A stretch of DNA of 64,000 nt. It comes from Providencia alcalifaciens DSM 30120 (GTDB lineage Bacteria > Pseudomonadota > Gammaproteobacteria > Enterobacterales > Enterobacteriaceae). Location of the stretch: positions 124,001 through 188,000 of the forward strand of contig NZ_ABXW01000070.1 in NCBI RefSeq assembly GCF_000173415.1. The letters run 5' to 3'. Below are positions 52,901 to 64,000 of the stretch, piece by piece; positions within the stretch are counted from its first letter, which is position 1, and each line of letters begins with the position of its first letter. A program made the position numbers and the translations under genes. The notes under the pieces are model-generated. The model saw only the letters and a program-made list of their open reading frames with translations. It had not been told where the DNA came from and ran no database searches.

Positions 52901-53581
52901 ATGATTATACCGATTCCTTACTCAAAATATGTAGACCACCTCATCACCCAAAATAAAACAATCCCCAATGAATTAACTAAATCACAGCTCCATATCTTGG
53001 CTGTTAACAATATTCAATCTCAATTAATAAAGAGAAAATCTATTGAAATAATTGATAAATTTTCAGCTCAGATCCAATGCGGTAATATTTCGGTTAAAAA
53101 TCTAAGAAAAATTGGCGAGGGTAGCTACGGAAATGCATATCGTTTTGAAAATTACGTTATAAAAGTGCCAAAAAAACCAGACCAGTTCGCACCAGAGTAC
53201 GCTACCTGCAAAAGAACTTCGCGTATATTAAATGAAATCAATGGTCATCATTTTTCCAGAACCTCCACCTTACCCGATACAGGCCAACGTATTTTAATCA
53301 CTAAATTTGTCGATGGTGAAGATGCCCAACCATTAGAAGCCTTTGATTTTATAAAATCTCACCAACGTATCCTTCATGATTTTTATGTACAGGGAAATGT
53401 GAAGAAAGATAAACAGGGTAAATTATATTTAATCGATGCTGATCAAGTCACTCTATCTTATCAAGGCCGACGAAATTCAATAGCGAGTGAAGAGTTTTAT
53501 GAAGATTTTGAATGTTTTCGTGGAGAGGAGCTGGTGGTTCCCAAAAGAATGAAATCGCCGGAAAAATACAGTTTAGACTGA
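52901..53581 (+). CDS. Small kinase-fold protein resembling OspG/NleH type III effectors
   Basis: 226 aa, markedly AT-rich. Kinase elements in order: Gly-rich loop GEGSYG at 72-77, beta-3 lysine Lys88 in VIKVPK, catalytic-loop His159-Asp160 and Asn166 (LHDFYVQGN), and a DFG-like IDAD at 178-181. The C-lobe ends shortly after, as in OspG, NleH and YspK, minimal kinases delivered by type III secretion. No secretion apparatus or chaperone is nearby, and delivery cannot be judged. Its stop lies 73 bases from the glmS stop, at the attTn7 position, so recent acquisition is plausible. Alternative: a cytoplasmic toxin-like or regulatory kinase. Confidence 0.65.
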   Translation: MIIPIPYSKYVDHLITQNKTIPNELTKSQLHILAVNNIQSQLIKRKSIEIIDKFSAQIQCGNISVKNLRKIGEGSYGNAYRFENYVIKVPKKPDQFAPEYATCKRTSRILNEINGHHFSRTSTLPDTGQRILITKFVDGEDAQPLEAFDFIKSHQRILHDFYVQGNVKKDKQGKLYLIDADQVTLSYQGRRNSIASEEFYEDFECFRGEELVVPKRMKSPEKYSLD

Positions 53582-53596
53582 ATATCTTGATGGTAA

Positions 53597-53640
53597 TAAA
53601 AAGCCAGTATAACTAAGTCCGTCATACTGGCTGTATTTTT
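53597..53640. terminator. Bidirectional terminator at the glmS 3' side (attTn7 region)
   Basis: AGCCAGTAT (53602-53610) pairs with ATACTGGCT (53624-53632); T runs follow on both strands. It covers the spot about 25 bases past the glmS stop where Tn7 normally inserts; no Tn7 end sequence is visible. Confidence 0.8.
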
Positions 53641-53654
53641 AAAGCAGTGGATGA

Positions 53655-55487
53655 TTACTCAACCGTCACCGATTTAGCGAGGTTACGTGGTTGGTCTACG
53701 TCAGTCCCTTTGATTAAGGCTACATGATAAGACAGGAGTTGTAGAGGAACAGTATAGAAAATTGGTGCAATTAACTCTTCCACATGAGGTAGAGAAACAA
53801 TTTTCATATTTTCGCTCGCTTCAAAACCTGCATCTTGGTCAGCAAACACATACAGTAAACCGCCACGCGCACGCACTTCTTCAATGTTAGATTTCAGCTT
53901 TTCTAGCAATTCGTTATTTGGTGCAACGATGATGACTGGCATATCCGCATCAATGAGTGCCAATGGACCATGTTTCAATTCGCCCGCAGCGTAAGCTTCT
54001 GCATGAATGTAAGAGATCTCTTTCAGCTTCAGTGCGCCTTCAACGGCAATAGGGAACTGGTCACCACGACCTAAAAACAGTGCATGGCTCTTATCAGAGA
54101 AATCTTCAGCTAATGCTTCAATCACTTTATCCTGAGATAACATGCTTTCAATGCGCGCTGGCAATGCATGCAGAGCCGTTGCGATACGCTCTTCTAACTC
54201 TGGTTTTGCCCCTTTGAGGCGCCCCATGTAAGCCACCAGCATTAACAATACGGTTAGCTGAGTTGTGAATGCTTTCGTCGACGCAACACCAATTTCCGCA
54301 CCGGCTTTGGTCATCAGGGAAAATTCAGATTCGCGAACTAATGAAGACGCACCCACGTTACAAATTGCCAGCGATGTTAAGTAACCTAGCTCTTTCGATA
54401 AACGTAGAGCCGCTAATGTATCCGCTGTTTCCCCTGATTGGGAAATGGTGATCATCAAGCTACCTTTACGGTGAGCGGGTTTACGGTAACGGTACTCTGA
54501 CGCAATTTCGACATCACATGGAATACCAGCGAGTGATTCAAACCAGTAACGCGCAACCATACCTGCGTTATAGGAGGTTCCGCATGCTACGATTTGGATA
54601 TGATCAACTTGAGATAGAATTTCGCTGGCTTTCGAACCTAATTCGCTCAGGTCGATGCCATTATCTTGGCTAAAACGCCCTTCAAGAGTGTTCTTAATTG
54701 CCATCGGCTGTTCATAAATCTCTTTTTGCATGTAATGGCGGTAAGCGCCTTTATCACCTGCATCGTATTGAACATTCGATTCAATCTGTTCACGCTCAAC
54801 TGGTGCGCCTTGCTTATCAAAAATACGCACAGTGCGGCGAGTCACTTCAGCAATATCCCCTTCTTCAAGGTAGATAAAGCGACGGGTGACAGGCAATAAC
54901 GCCAATTGGTCGGAAGCTAAGAAGTTTTCGCCAACACCAAGGCCGATAACCAGTGGGCTACCAGAACGCGCAGCAACGAGTAAATCAGGATTACGGCTAT
55001 CCATAATCACAGTGCCATAAGCGCCACGTAATTGTGGGATCACTCGCTGAACCACTTCCAGTAATGTACCGCCTTGCTGCTGTTCATGATGAACAAGGTG
55101 CGCAATAACTTCGGTGTCAGTATCTGAACTGAAGATATAACCGAGTTTTTTCAGCGCTTCTTTCAGCTCTAAATAGTTTTCGATAATTCCGTTGTGAACA
55201 ACGGCGATATAACCTGAGGTATGAGGGTGAGCATTACGCTCACTTGGAATACCATGAGTCGCCCAACGAGTATGCGCGATACCCGTTCCACCAGAAACAG
55301 GATTTTTTTCTGCTTCTTCCGCCAGCATTTGTACTTTACCGACTTCACGTAAGCGTTGCAGATGACCTTCATGATCAACCACCGCCATGCCCGCAGAGTC
55401 ATAACCACGGTATTCTAAACGGCGAAGACCTTCTAACAGAATTTCCGCGATATCACGTTGTGCGACAGCACCAACAATTCCACACAT
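53655..55487 (-). CDS. glmS: Glutamine-fructose-6-phosphate aminotransferase
   Basis: First step of amino-sugar synthesis for peptidoglycan and LPS. 610 aa: N-terminal glutaminase domain with nucleophile Cys2 (MCGIVGA), then two SIS sugar-isomerase domains ([25 protein letters not shown]) and the C-terminus LAKSVTVE. The 3' end of this gene is the conserved TnsD target for Tn7. In enterics the glmU-glmS message is controlled by the GlmZ sRNA; the leader here (55488-55748) has hairpins, but I cannot assign a GlmZ site by eye. Confidence 0.97.
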   Translation of the reverse strand: MCGIVGAVAQRDIAEILLEGLRRLEYRGYDSAGMAVVDHEGHLQRLREVGKVQMLAEEAEKNPVSGGTGIAHTRWATHGIPSERNAHPHTSGYIAVVHNGIIENYLELKEALKKLGYIFSSDTDTEVIAHLVHHEQQQGGTLLEVVQRVIPQLRGAYGTVIMDSRNPDLLVAARSGSPLVIGLGVGENFLASDQLALLPVTRRFIYLEEGDIAEVTRRTVRIFDKQGAPVEREQIESNVQYDAGDKGAYRHYMQKEIYEQPMAIKNTLEGRFSQDNGIDLSELGSKASEILSQVDHIQIVACGTSYNAGMVARYWFESLAGIPCDVEIASEYRYRKPAHRKGSLMITISQSGETADTLAALRLSKELGYLTSLAICNVGASSLVRESEFSLMTKAGAEIGVASTKAFTTQLTVLLMLVAYMGRLKGAKPELEERIATALHALPARIESMLSQDKVIEALAEDFSDKSHALFLGRGDQFPIAVEGALKLKEISYIHAEAYAAGELKHGPLALIDADMPVIIVAPNNELLEKLKSNIEEVRARGGLLYVFADQDAGFEASENMKIVSLPHVEELIAPIFYTVPLQLLSYHVALIKGTDVDQPRNLAKSVTVE

Positions 55488-55748
55488 ATTAAGTTATTCC
55501 TAAATAAAGGGGTTATTCCCCTCTTATTGTCGCAACCTGATTATTGTTCAGCTTTCGCTGTTCCCCAGCCTTGTAGAAACGGGGAATTTTATTGTTTTAT
55601 TTGTTTGCTACTTTTGTAGCGATTTTTATATTAAAAAAACTGACCGACATTGCTTAGACTGCTAATTCTTAGATAACTAATTCGTTCATAGCTAATCATA
55701 GGAGAGACTTGAATATCTCTCCTCAATATTTACTTATGTTTTATTTAC
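55488..55748 (-). promoter_or_regulatory. glmU-glmS intercistronic region
   Basis: 261 bp with two hairpins: AGGAGAGA / TCTCTCCT at 55700-55723, close to the glmU stop, and TTCCCC / GGGGAA near 55560-55588. No gene seen. Probably RNA processing and translational control of glmS. Confidence 0.5.
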
Positions 55749-57119
55749 TTATTTTTTCTTTACTGGGCGCTGCCAGTTTTTAATGTGCGTCTGTTTCACG
55801 CGGCTCACCACCAGCTCACCTTCGTTAATATCACGAGTGACAGTGGTACCAGCACCAATGGTTGCGCCATTAGCCACACTGACTGGGGCAACCAACTGAG
55901 TGTCTGATCCAACAAACACATCATCACCAATAACCGTTTTAAACTTATTCACACCATCATAGTTACAGGTAATCGTACCCGCACCGATATTCACGTTACT
56001 ACCAATTTGTGCGTCACCTAGGTAACTTAAATGCCCTGCTTTAGAGCCTAAGCCCAGAGACGCATTTTTCATTTCAACAAAGTTACCCACATGGGATTTC
56101 GCTGCTAATTTAGCACCTGGGCGTAAGCGAGCGAAAGGACCAACGGTACATTCCGTGGATAATTCAGAATTTTCAATCACAGAGTATGGGCTGATAATTG
56201 AGTTATCGCCAATCACACAGTTTTTAAGGACACAGCCAGTTTGGATCTGAACGTTATTACCCAGTGTTACGTTACCTTCGATGATCACGTTGGTGTCGAT
56301 CACCACATCACGCCCATGAGTTAAGGTTCCGCGAATATCAAAACGGGCAGGGTCAATCAGCATCACGCCCGCTAACAGTAATTTTTCAGCTTGTTCTTTC
56401 TGGTAGATGCGCTCTAATGCAGCTAATTGCAGACGGTTATTCACCCCTTCCATTTCACTGAGATGGCTCGGATGCACAGTCGCAATTTTGTTACCTTCTT
56501 TATGAGCAAGCGCAATAATATCGGTAATGTAATACTCACCTTGGGCATTATTATTGTTCAGTTGGCTTAACCAGCGCTTAAAGTCTTTCCCGCTTGCCAC
56601 CATAATACCCGTGTTGATTTCTTGGATTTTACGCTGCTCTTCGTTGGCATCTTTTTGCTCAATGATACCAACCACTTCACCATTTTCACGAATAATACGG
56701 CCATAACCCGCAGGGTTATCGAGAATAACAGTGAGTAAACCAATACCGCCTTCCGGCTTAGCTTCAACGAGTCGCTGTAATGTGTCTTTAGCGATCAGCG
56801 GTACATCGCCATACAGCATAACAATGTCTTCATCATCTTGGAAATGCGGTGCAGCTTGCTGCATAGCATGACCCGTACCCAATTGTTCTGCTTGTAGAAC
56901 CCAATTGAGGTTTTGTTCACCCAGTTTTTCTTTCAGTAAATCACCGCCATGTCCGTATACCAGATGAATATCCGACGCACCGATTGATTTCGCAGTATCA
57001 ATCACATGCTGAACCATTGGTTTACCTGCCAGCAAATGCAGAACTTTAGGTAAGTCTGAATACATCCTTGTGCCTTTACCGGCAGCTAAAATCACGACAC
57101 TTTTTCTTTGCACAGTCAT
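55749..57119 (-). CDS. glmU: Bifunctional UDP-GlcNAc pyrophosphorylase / GlcN-1-P acetyltransferase
   Basis: Makes UDP-GlcNAc from glucosamine 1-phosphate, downstream of GlmS. The start at 57119 has CAGGAAA upstream and gives 456 aa, exactly the usual length; a TTG 18 bases earlier is less likely. The N-terminal uridyltransferase motif [15 protein letters not shown] and the C-terminal left-handed beta-helix hexapeptide repeats are clear, ending RPVKKK. It is followed by glmS and preceded by the atp terminator. Confidence 0.96.
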   Translation of the reverse strand: MTVQRKSVVILAAGKGTRMYSDLPKVLHLLAGKPMVQHVIDTAKSIGASDIHLVYGHGGDLLKEKLGEQNLNWVLQAEQLGTGHAMQQAAPHFQDDEDIVMLYGDVPLIAKDTLQRLVEAKPEGGIGLLTVILDNPAGYGRIIRENGEVVGIIEQKDANEEQRKIQEINTGIMVASGKDFKRWLSQLNNNNAQGEYYITDIIALAHKEGNKIATVHPSHLSEMEGVNNRLQLAALERIYQKEQAEKLLLAGVMLIDPARFDIRGTLTHGRDVVIDTNVIIEGNVTLGNNVQIQTGCVLKNCVIGDNSIISPYSVIENSELSTECTVGPFARLRPGAKLAAKSHVGNFVEMKNASLGLGSKAGHLSYLGDAQIGSNVNIGAGTITCNYDGVNKFKTVIGDDVFVGSDTQLVAPVSVANGATIGAGTTVTRDINEGELVVSRVKQTHIKNWQRPVKKK

Positions 57120-57195
57120 ATTTTCCTGAAACTCCAACTTTGGGGTGAAAGTAAACCTATTTCCTGCATAAATTACTACATATTTCGCACAAATA

Positions 57196-57228
57196 AAAAA
57201 GCCAGTTAGTCAAACTAACTGGCTTTTT
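57196..57228 (-). terminator. Terminator of the atp operon
   Basis: AGCCAGTTAGT / ACTAACTGGCT stem with loop CAA, flanked by A and T runs, 15 bases past the atpC stop. Confidence 0.93.
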
Positions 57229-57242
57229 CTATATTGCTATCA

Positions 57243-57668
57243 TTACATAAGCTTTTTAGTTAACTCGATAACTCGAAGTTTCGCTATTGCTTTTGCAAGT
57301 TCTGCTGATGCCTGAGCATAATCAACATCGCCGTGTGCTTTGCGGACATGTTCTTCCGCTTTGCGTTTAGCTTCCACTGCACGAGCTTCGTCTAAATCTT
57401 TACCACGGATCGCTGTATCAGCGAGTACGATAACGCCAGTTGGTTGAACTTCTAAAATACCGCCGGAGAGGTAAATTAGTTCTTCTTCACCAAACTGCTT
57501 CGTAATGCGCACCATGCCCGGTTTTATGGCAGTCAGCAGCGGGGTATGCTGCGGATAAATCCCCAACTCACCTTCACTACCTGTCACCTGAATTTTTTGT
57601 ACTAAGCCTTCAAACATCTGTTTTTCCGCGCTTACTACTTTCAGGTAGTATGTCATTGCAGCTACCAT
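57243..57668 (-). CDS. atpC: ATP synthase epsilon subunit
   Basis: 141 aa, rotor stalk and inhibitory subunit of F1. The beta-sandwich segment [22 protein letters not shown] and the C-terminal helices ([14 protein letters not shown]...) match the family. Last gene of the operon; 21 bases past atpD. Confidence 0.97.
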   Translation of the reverse strand: MVAAMTYYLKVVSAEKQMFEGLVQKIQVTGSEGELGIYPQHTPLLTAIKPGMVRITKQFGEEELIYLSGGILEVQPTGVIVLADTAIRGKDLDEARAVEAKRKAEEHVRKAHGDVDYAQASAELAKAIAKLRVIELTKKLM

Positions 57669-57689
57669 ATCAACCTCTCGTCAGATGGA

Positions 57690-59099
<1,410 letters not shown>

Positions 59100-59106
59100 C
59101 TAGCTG

Positions 59107-59970
59107 TTAAACCGCGGCAGCACCAGAAACGATCTCGGTCAGTTCCTGAGTAATGCTGGCCTGACGAGCTTTGTTGTAAACCAACTGCAACTCTTTGATC
59201 AGGTTTCCACCGTTATCTGTAGCGGCTTTCATCGCTACCATTCGAGCGGCCTGCTCACTAGCTAGGTTTTCAACGACGCCCTGATAAACCTGCGACTCGA
59301 TATAACGACGCAGCAGGGTATCCAGCAACGCCTTAGGATCGGGTTCATATAAATAATCCCAAGATTTCTTCTTCAGCGTTTCGTCATCGCTTGCAGGCAA
59401 TGGCAGTAACTGAAGAATCGTTGGCTCTTGAGACATTGTATTGACGAACTTGTTGTTCACCACATACAGTTTATCTAAACGCCCTTCATCATAGGCTTGT
59501 AGCATAGAGTTAACTGGGCCAATCAAGTCAGAAAGGGTTGGGTTATCACCCATTCCGGTTACTTGCGAAACGACATTGCCGCCTACAGAACCGAAGAATG
59601 CTACCGCTTTAGAACCGATTAAAGCCAAATCAACCTGAACGTTTTTCTCAGACCACGTTTTCATGTCTGCCAGCAGTTTTTTGAACAGGTTAACGTTCAA
59701 ACCACCACACAGACCACGGTCTGTTGAAACAACCAAATACCCGACGCGCTTAACTTCACGCTCTTCGAGATATGGATGTTTATATTCCAGATTACCTAAT
59801 GCAAGGTGACCAATCACACTGCGCATGGTTTCTGCATAAGGACGGCTGGCCGCCATGCGTTCCTGCGTTTTACGCATTTTGGACGCCGCGACCATTTCCA
59901 TCGCTTTAGTGATTTTCTGCGTGTTTTGCACGCTTCCAATCTTGGAACGTATCTCTTTTGCGCCGGCCAT
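59107..59970 (-). CDS. atpG: ATP synthase gamma subunit
   Basis: 287 aa central rotor shaft. The N-terminal helix [28 protein letters not shown] and C-terminal helix [23 protein letters not shown] are the coiled-coil ends typical of gamma. Between atpA and atpD. Confidence 0.98.
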   Translation of the reverse strand: MAGAKEIRSKIGSVQNTQKITKAMEMVAASKMRKTQERMAASRPYAETMRSVIGHLALGNLEYKHPYLEEREVKRVGYLVVSTDRGLCGGLNVNLFKKLLADMKTWSEKNVQVDLALIGSKAVAFFGSVGGNVVSQVTGMGDNPTLSDLIGPVNSMLQAYDEGRLDKLYVVNNKFVNTMSQEPTILQLLPLPASDDETLKKKSWDYLYEPDPKALLDTLLRRYIESQVYQGVVENLASEQAARMVAMKAATDNGGNLIKELQLVYNKARQASITQELTEIVSGAAAV

Positions 59971-60025
59971 TTCTGCTTCTCCTTATTAACCAGACGGCCC
60001 ATAAAAATTCACGGGCCGAATAGTA

Positions 60026-61567
60026 TTACCAGGACTGGGTGGCTTTGAATGACTCGAGCAGTTTATTCAACTTAGCTTCGATATCATCGTTATATTTGCC
60101 CGCCAGACCAATTTCGTTCATAAGGTCAGCATGCTCGCGCTGTGCAAATGAAACTAATGCAGCTTCGAATGCACCAATTTTTGCTAACTCAACATCGTCC
60201 AGATATCCACGCTCTGCAGCGAACAGAGACAGTGCCTGCTCTGCTACTGACATTGGTGCATACTGTTTCTGTTTCAGCAGTTCAGTTACTTTCTGACCAT
60301 GGCTCAACTGTTTACGAGTTGCGTCATCGAGGTCGGAAGCAAACTGAGCAAACGCTGCCAGTTCACGGTATTGAGCCAGTGCTGTACGGATACCACCAGA
60401 CAGTTTCTTAATGATTTTAGTCTGAGCAGCACCACCAACACGAGATACTGAAATACCTGGGTTAACCGCTGGACGAATACCAGAGTTAAACAGGTTAGAT
60501 TCCAGGAAGATCTGACCATCTGTAATCGAAATTACGTTTGTTGGTACGAATGCAGAAACGTCACCCGCTTGAGTTTCAATGATTGGCAGAGCAGTCAATG
60601 AACCTGTTTTACCTTTCACTTCACCTTTCGTGAATGCTTCTACGTAATCAGCGTTAACGCGAGCAGCACGCTCAAGTAAACGTGAGTGCAGATAGAAAAC
60701 ATCACCAGGGTATGCTTCACGTCCAGGTGGACGACGCAGTAACAGTGAAATTTGACGGTATGCGACAGCCTGTTTAGACAGGTCATCATAAACGATCAGC
60801 GCATCTTCACCGCGGTCACGGAAATATTCACCCATCGCGCAGCCAGAGTATGGTGCTAAGTATTGCAGTGCAGCTGATTCAGATGCAGTTGCAACAACAA
60901 CAATGGTATTTTCCAGAGCGCCGTGCTCTTCCAGTTTACGTACTACGTTAGAAATAGTTGATGCTTTCTGTCCGATAGCAACGTAAACACATTTGATGCC
61001 AGAATCACGTTGGTTGATGATTGCATCGATCGCCAGAGCTGTTTTACCAGTTTGACGGTCACCGATGACAAGCTCACGCTGACCACGGCCGATTGGAATC
61101 ATCGCATCGACTGATTTATAACCAGTCTGTACTGGTTGATCAACTGATTGACGGTCGATAACACCCGGAGCAATAACTTCTACAGGAGAGAAGCCATCGT
61201 GCTCAACAGGACCTTTACCATCAATTGGTTGACCCAGAGTATTCACTACACGTCCTAACAGGCCACGGCCTACTGGAACTTCAAGAATACGACCAGTACA
61301 TTTAACTTTCATGCCTTCTGCTAAATCAGCATAAGGACCCATCACAACAGCACCAACAGAGTCACGCTCTAAGTTCAGTGCGATTGCGTAACGGTTGCCA
61401 GGCAGTGCGATCATTTCACCCTGCATGACTTCGGCTAAACCGTGAATACGAATGATACCGTCGTTAACGGAAACAATCGTACCTTCATTGTGAGCTTCAC
61501 TCACAACATCGAACTGAGCAATACGCTGTTTGATCAGTTCGCTGATTTCGGTGGAATTCAGTTGCAT
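60026..61567 (-). CDS. atpA: ATP synthase alpha subunit
   Basis: 513 aa non-catalytic nucleotide-binding F1 subunit; Walker A GDRQTGKT near residue 169-176, and the [21 protein letters not shown] block. Same length as in E. coli. Fourteen bases after atpH. Confidence 0.98.
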   Translation of the reverse strand: MQLNSTEISELIKQRIAQFDVVSEAHNEGTIVSVNDGIIRIHGLAEVMQGEMIALPGNRYAIALNLERDSVGAVVMGPYADLAEGMKVKCTGRILEVPVGRGLLGRVVNTLGQPIDGKGPVEHDGFSPVEVIAPGVIDRQSVDQPVQTGYKSVDAMIPIGRGQRELVIGDRQTGKTALAIDAIINQRDSGIKCVYVAIGQKASTISNVVRKLEEHGALENTIVVVATASESAALQYLAPYSGCAMGEYFRDRGEDALIVYDDLSKQAVAYRQISLLLRRPPGREAYPGDVFYLHSRLLERAARVNADYVEAFTKGEVKGKTGSLTALPIIETQAGDVSAFVPTNVISITDGQIFLESNLFNSGIRPAVNPGISVSRVGGAAQTKIIKKLSGGIRTALAQYRELAAFAQFASDLDDATRKQLSHGQKVTELLKQKQYAPMSVAEQALSLFAAERGYLDDVELAKIGAFEAALVSFAQREHADLMNEIGLAGKYNDDIEAKLNKLLESFKATQSW

Positions 61568-61581
61568 ATGCTCCAGTCCCC

Positions 61582-62115
61582 TTAAGACTGCAAGACGTCA
61601 GTTAAACGCTCTAAGCGACCGCGGACACTTCCGTCAATGACGAGGTCTCCAGCACGAATGATCACTCCAGCAATAACAGACTTATCAATTTTGCAATTCA
61701 GCTTAACTTTGCGTGACAGACGTTTTTCCATCGCTGCAGAAATTTTAGCTGACTGCTGTTCACTCAGTTCGTTCGCAGAAAGAACATCAACTTCAACAGT
61801 TGATTCCAGCGTATCGCGCAATTGAATAAATTGAGCTAATACTTCTGGCATCGTTGTTAAACGACCGTTTTCCGCCATAACACGAATCAGATTTTGAACA
61901 TGCTCGTCAATTTCATCTCCACAAACAGAGATAAACGTTTTAGCTAATGTTTCTGGTGCAATAGAACCAGAAAGCAGCTCACCAACCTGTGCATTGCGCG
62001 TCACCTCAGAGGTGAAGGCCAGCATTTCCTGCCATTTAGCAACAGCTTGGTTTTCCACAGCAAAGTCAAAAGCTGCTTTGGCGTAGGGGCGAGCTACAGT
62101 AGCGATTTCAGACAT
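61582..62115 (-). CDS. atpH: ATP synthase delta subunit
   Basis: 177 aa, links F1 to the peripheral b stalk. N-terminus [15 protein letters not shown] and C-terminus [25 protein letters not shown] are family signatures. Between atpF and atpA. Confidence 0.97.
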   Translation of the reverse strand: MSEIATVARPYAKAAFDFAVENQAVAKWQEMLAFTSEVTRNAQVGELLSGSIAPETLAKTFISVCGDEIDEHVQNLIRVMAENGRLTTMPEVLAQFIQLRDTLESTVEVDVLSANELSEQQSAKISAAMEKRLSRKVKLNCKIDKSVIAGVIIRAGDLVIDGSVRGRLERLTDVLQS

Positions 62116-62127
62116 GCCCCTCCCTCC

Positions 62128-62598
62128 TTACAGTTCAGCGACTAGTTTATCAACGATGTCGCTGTTAGCAGCTTCATCCACGGAACGTTCGATGATCTTC
62201 TCGGCACCTGCGATAGCAAGCATCGCAACCTGTTTACGTAACTCTTCACGTGCACGTTTACGCTCAGCATCAATTTCAGCTTGCGCTTGTGCTACGATTT
62301 TTGCACGTTCTGCTTCTGCTTCCGCTTTAGCTTCATCAATCATTTGAGTGCGTTGTTTATTCGCTTGCTCGATGATGACTTGAGCTTCAGCTTTCGCTTT
62401 TTTCAGTCGGTCGGTTGCGTCGGTTTGCGCCAGTTCCAGGTTCTTTTTAGCACGTTCTGCGGAAGATAAACCGTCAGCAATTTCTTTTTGACGTTTTTCT
62501 ATGGCCGCCATAATTGGTGGCCATACATACTTCATACAGAACAAAACAAACAGGACAAACGCGATAGCCTGGCCGAGGATTGTTGCATTTAGATTCAC
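62128..62598 (-). CDS. atpF: ATP synthase b subunit
   Basis: 156 aa peripheral stalk protein with an N-terminal membrane helix ([19 protein letters not shown]) and a long charged helix. The GTG at 62598 ([10 protein letters not shown]) is chosen: GAGG lies eight bases upstream and the length equals the E. coli protein; a TTG two codons earlier is in frame but lacks support. Confidence 0.97.
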   Translation of the reverse strand: MNLNATILGQAIAFVLFVLFCMKYVWPPIMAAIEKRQKEIADGLSSAERAKKNLELAQTDATDRLKKAKAEAQVIIEQANKQRTQMIDEAKAEAEAERAKIVAQAQAEIDAERKRAREELRKQVAMLAIAGAEKIIERSVDEAANSDIVDKLVAEL

Positions 62599-62656
62599 AG
62601 ACAATACCTCTTATTTATTAGTTAGTTAATGTTCTTAATATGTGCCGTAACGTTAA

Positions 62657-62914
<258 letters not shown>

Positions 62915-62942
62915 TCAGTTAATACAATTATTGATAATAAAA

Positions 62943-63794
<852 letters not shown>

Positions 63795-64000
63795 TTACCG
63801 TTTTACAACGGCTGGTGCAACAATCTGAACAATCAGCACCGCTAAATAGGTCAAACCCAGTGGTGTTAGTGACGCTTTAAACACACCAAAAGCAACAACT
63901 AAGACAGTAATTGTTGTAACAACCTTTAACCCTGCTCCTAATGCAAAGAACCAGGCTATGCGGATAGGTTCATCCTCTTCTTTTGCTTTTTGAAAGCGTG
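63795..64000 (-). CDS. atpI: ATP synthase assembly protein AtpI, N-terminal part beyond the window
   Basis: The last 67 or so residues are visible on the minus strand, ending ...YLAVLIVQIVAPAVVKR at TAA 63797-63795. Two hydrophobic segments (WFFALGAGLKVVTTITVLVVAF and LGLTYLAVLIVQIVAPAV) match the C-terminal half of AtpI, which helps assemble the c ring. The frame runs off the right edge. 33 bases upstream of atpB, as first gene of the atp operon. Confidence 0.93.
   Translation of the reverse strand, partial: RFQKAKEEDEPIRIAWFFALGAGLKVVTTITVLVVAFGVFKASLTPLGLTYLAVLIVQIVAPAVVKR

Noticed and set aside
53582-53654. Tn7 or Tn7-like insertion at attTn7
   Set aside because: No Tn7 end repeats, no tns genes and no target duplication seen; only a terminator occupies the site.

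Overview
The window is chromosomal DNA from an enteric gammaproteobacterium. The best fit is family Morganellaceae, probably Providencia. Proteins of the conserved blocks (rpmH-dnaA-dnaN-recF-gyrB, rnpA-yidD-yidC-mnmE, glmU-glmS, atp operon, fdoGHI/fdhD) look like close Enterobacterales orthologues, base composition is only moderately AT-rich, and the accessory genes are more AT-rich. The genus is inferred from protein resemblance, not from a marker search. By comparison with E. coli gene order, oriC should lie just beyond the right edge, past atpI.

Layout. 1-6.5 kb: end of a DUF1275 membrane protein, the formate dehydrogenase operon fdoGHI (minus strand, with an in-frame UGA selenocysteine codon) and divergent fdhD. 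6.6-8.5 kb: an AT-rich accessory trypsin-like protease. 8.7-19.5 kb: the replication and ribosome core, with mnmE, yidC, yidD, rnpA and rpmH on minus and dnaA, dnaN, recF and gyrB on plus. As written, gyrB carries a one-base deletion in an A tract. 19.7-27.7 kb: an acid-phosphatase/autotransporter fusion, asd, mdtL-yidZ, a zinc-independent L36 paralogue with a Zur-like operator, and nagK.

28.0-36.6 kb: an NfeD-like membrane protein, a long flotillin, a 1645-residue AAA ATPase and a rhomboid protease on one strand, the last two translationally coupled. This is the most interesting unit of the window: it looks like a membrane-microdomain, AAA remodelling and intramembrane proteolysis system. 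36.6-45.9 kb: an accessory stretch with a Cys-rich HTH regulator and divergent MFS pump around a perfect palindrome, an orphan NIS siderophore synthetase, smvA/smvR biocide efflux, a nitrilase-fold protein whose catalytic Cys is Ala, and a frameshifted aromatic-acid-type MFS transporter.

45.9-51.3 kb: an L-ascorbate (ula) locus with ulaD, ulaC and a fused ulaA-ulaB on minus and ulaR, ulaG on plus; ulaE and ulaF are not here. 51.4-53.6 kb: a DASS anion transporter and a small kinase-like protein resembling OspG/NleH type III effectors, placed beside the glmS 3' end (attTn7 position). 53.7-64 kb: glmS, glmU and atpCDGAHFEB plus the end of atpI, all on minus.

No tRNA, rRNA, CRISPR array, insertion sequence or prophage was recognised.
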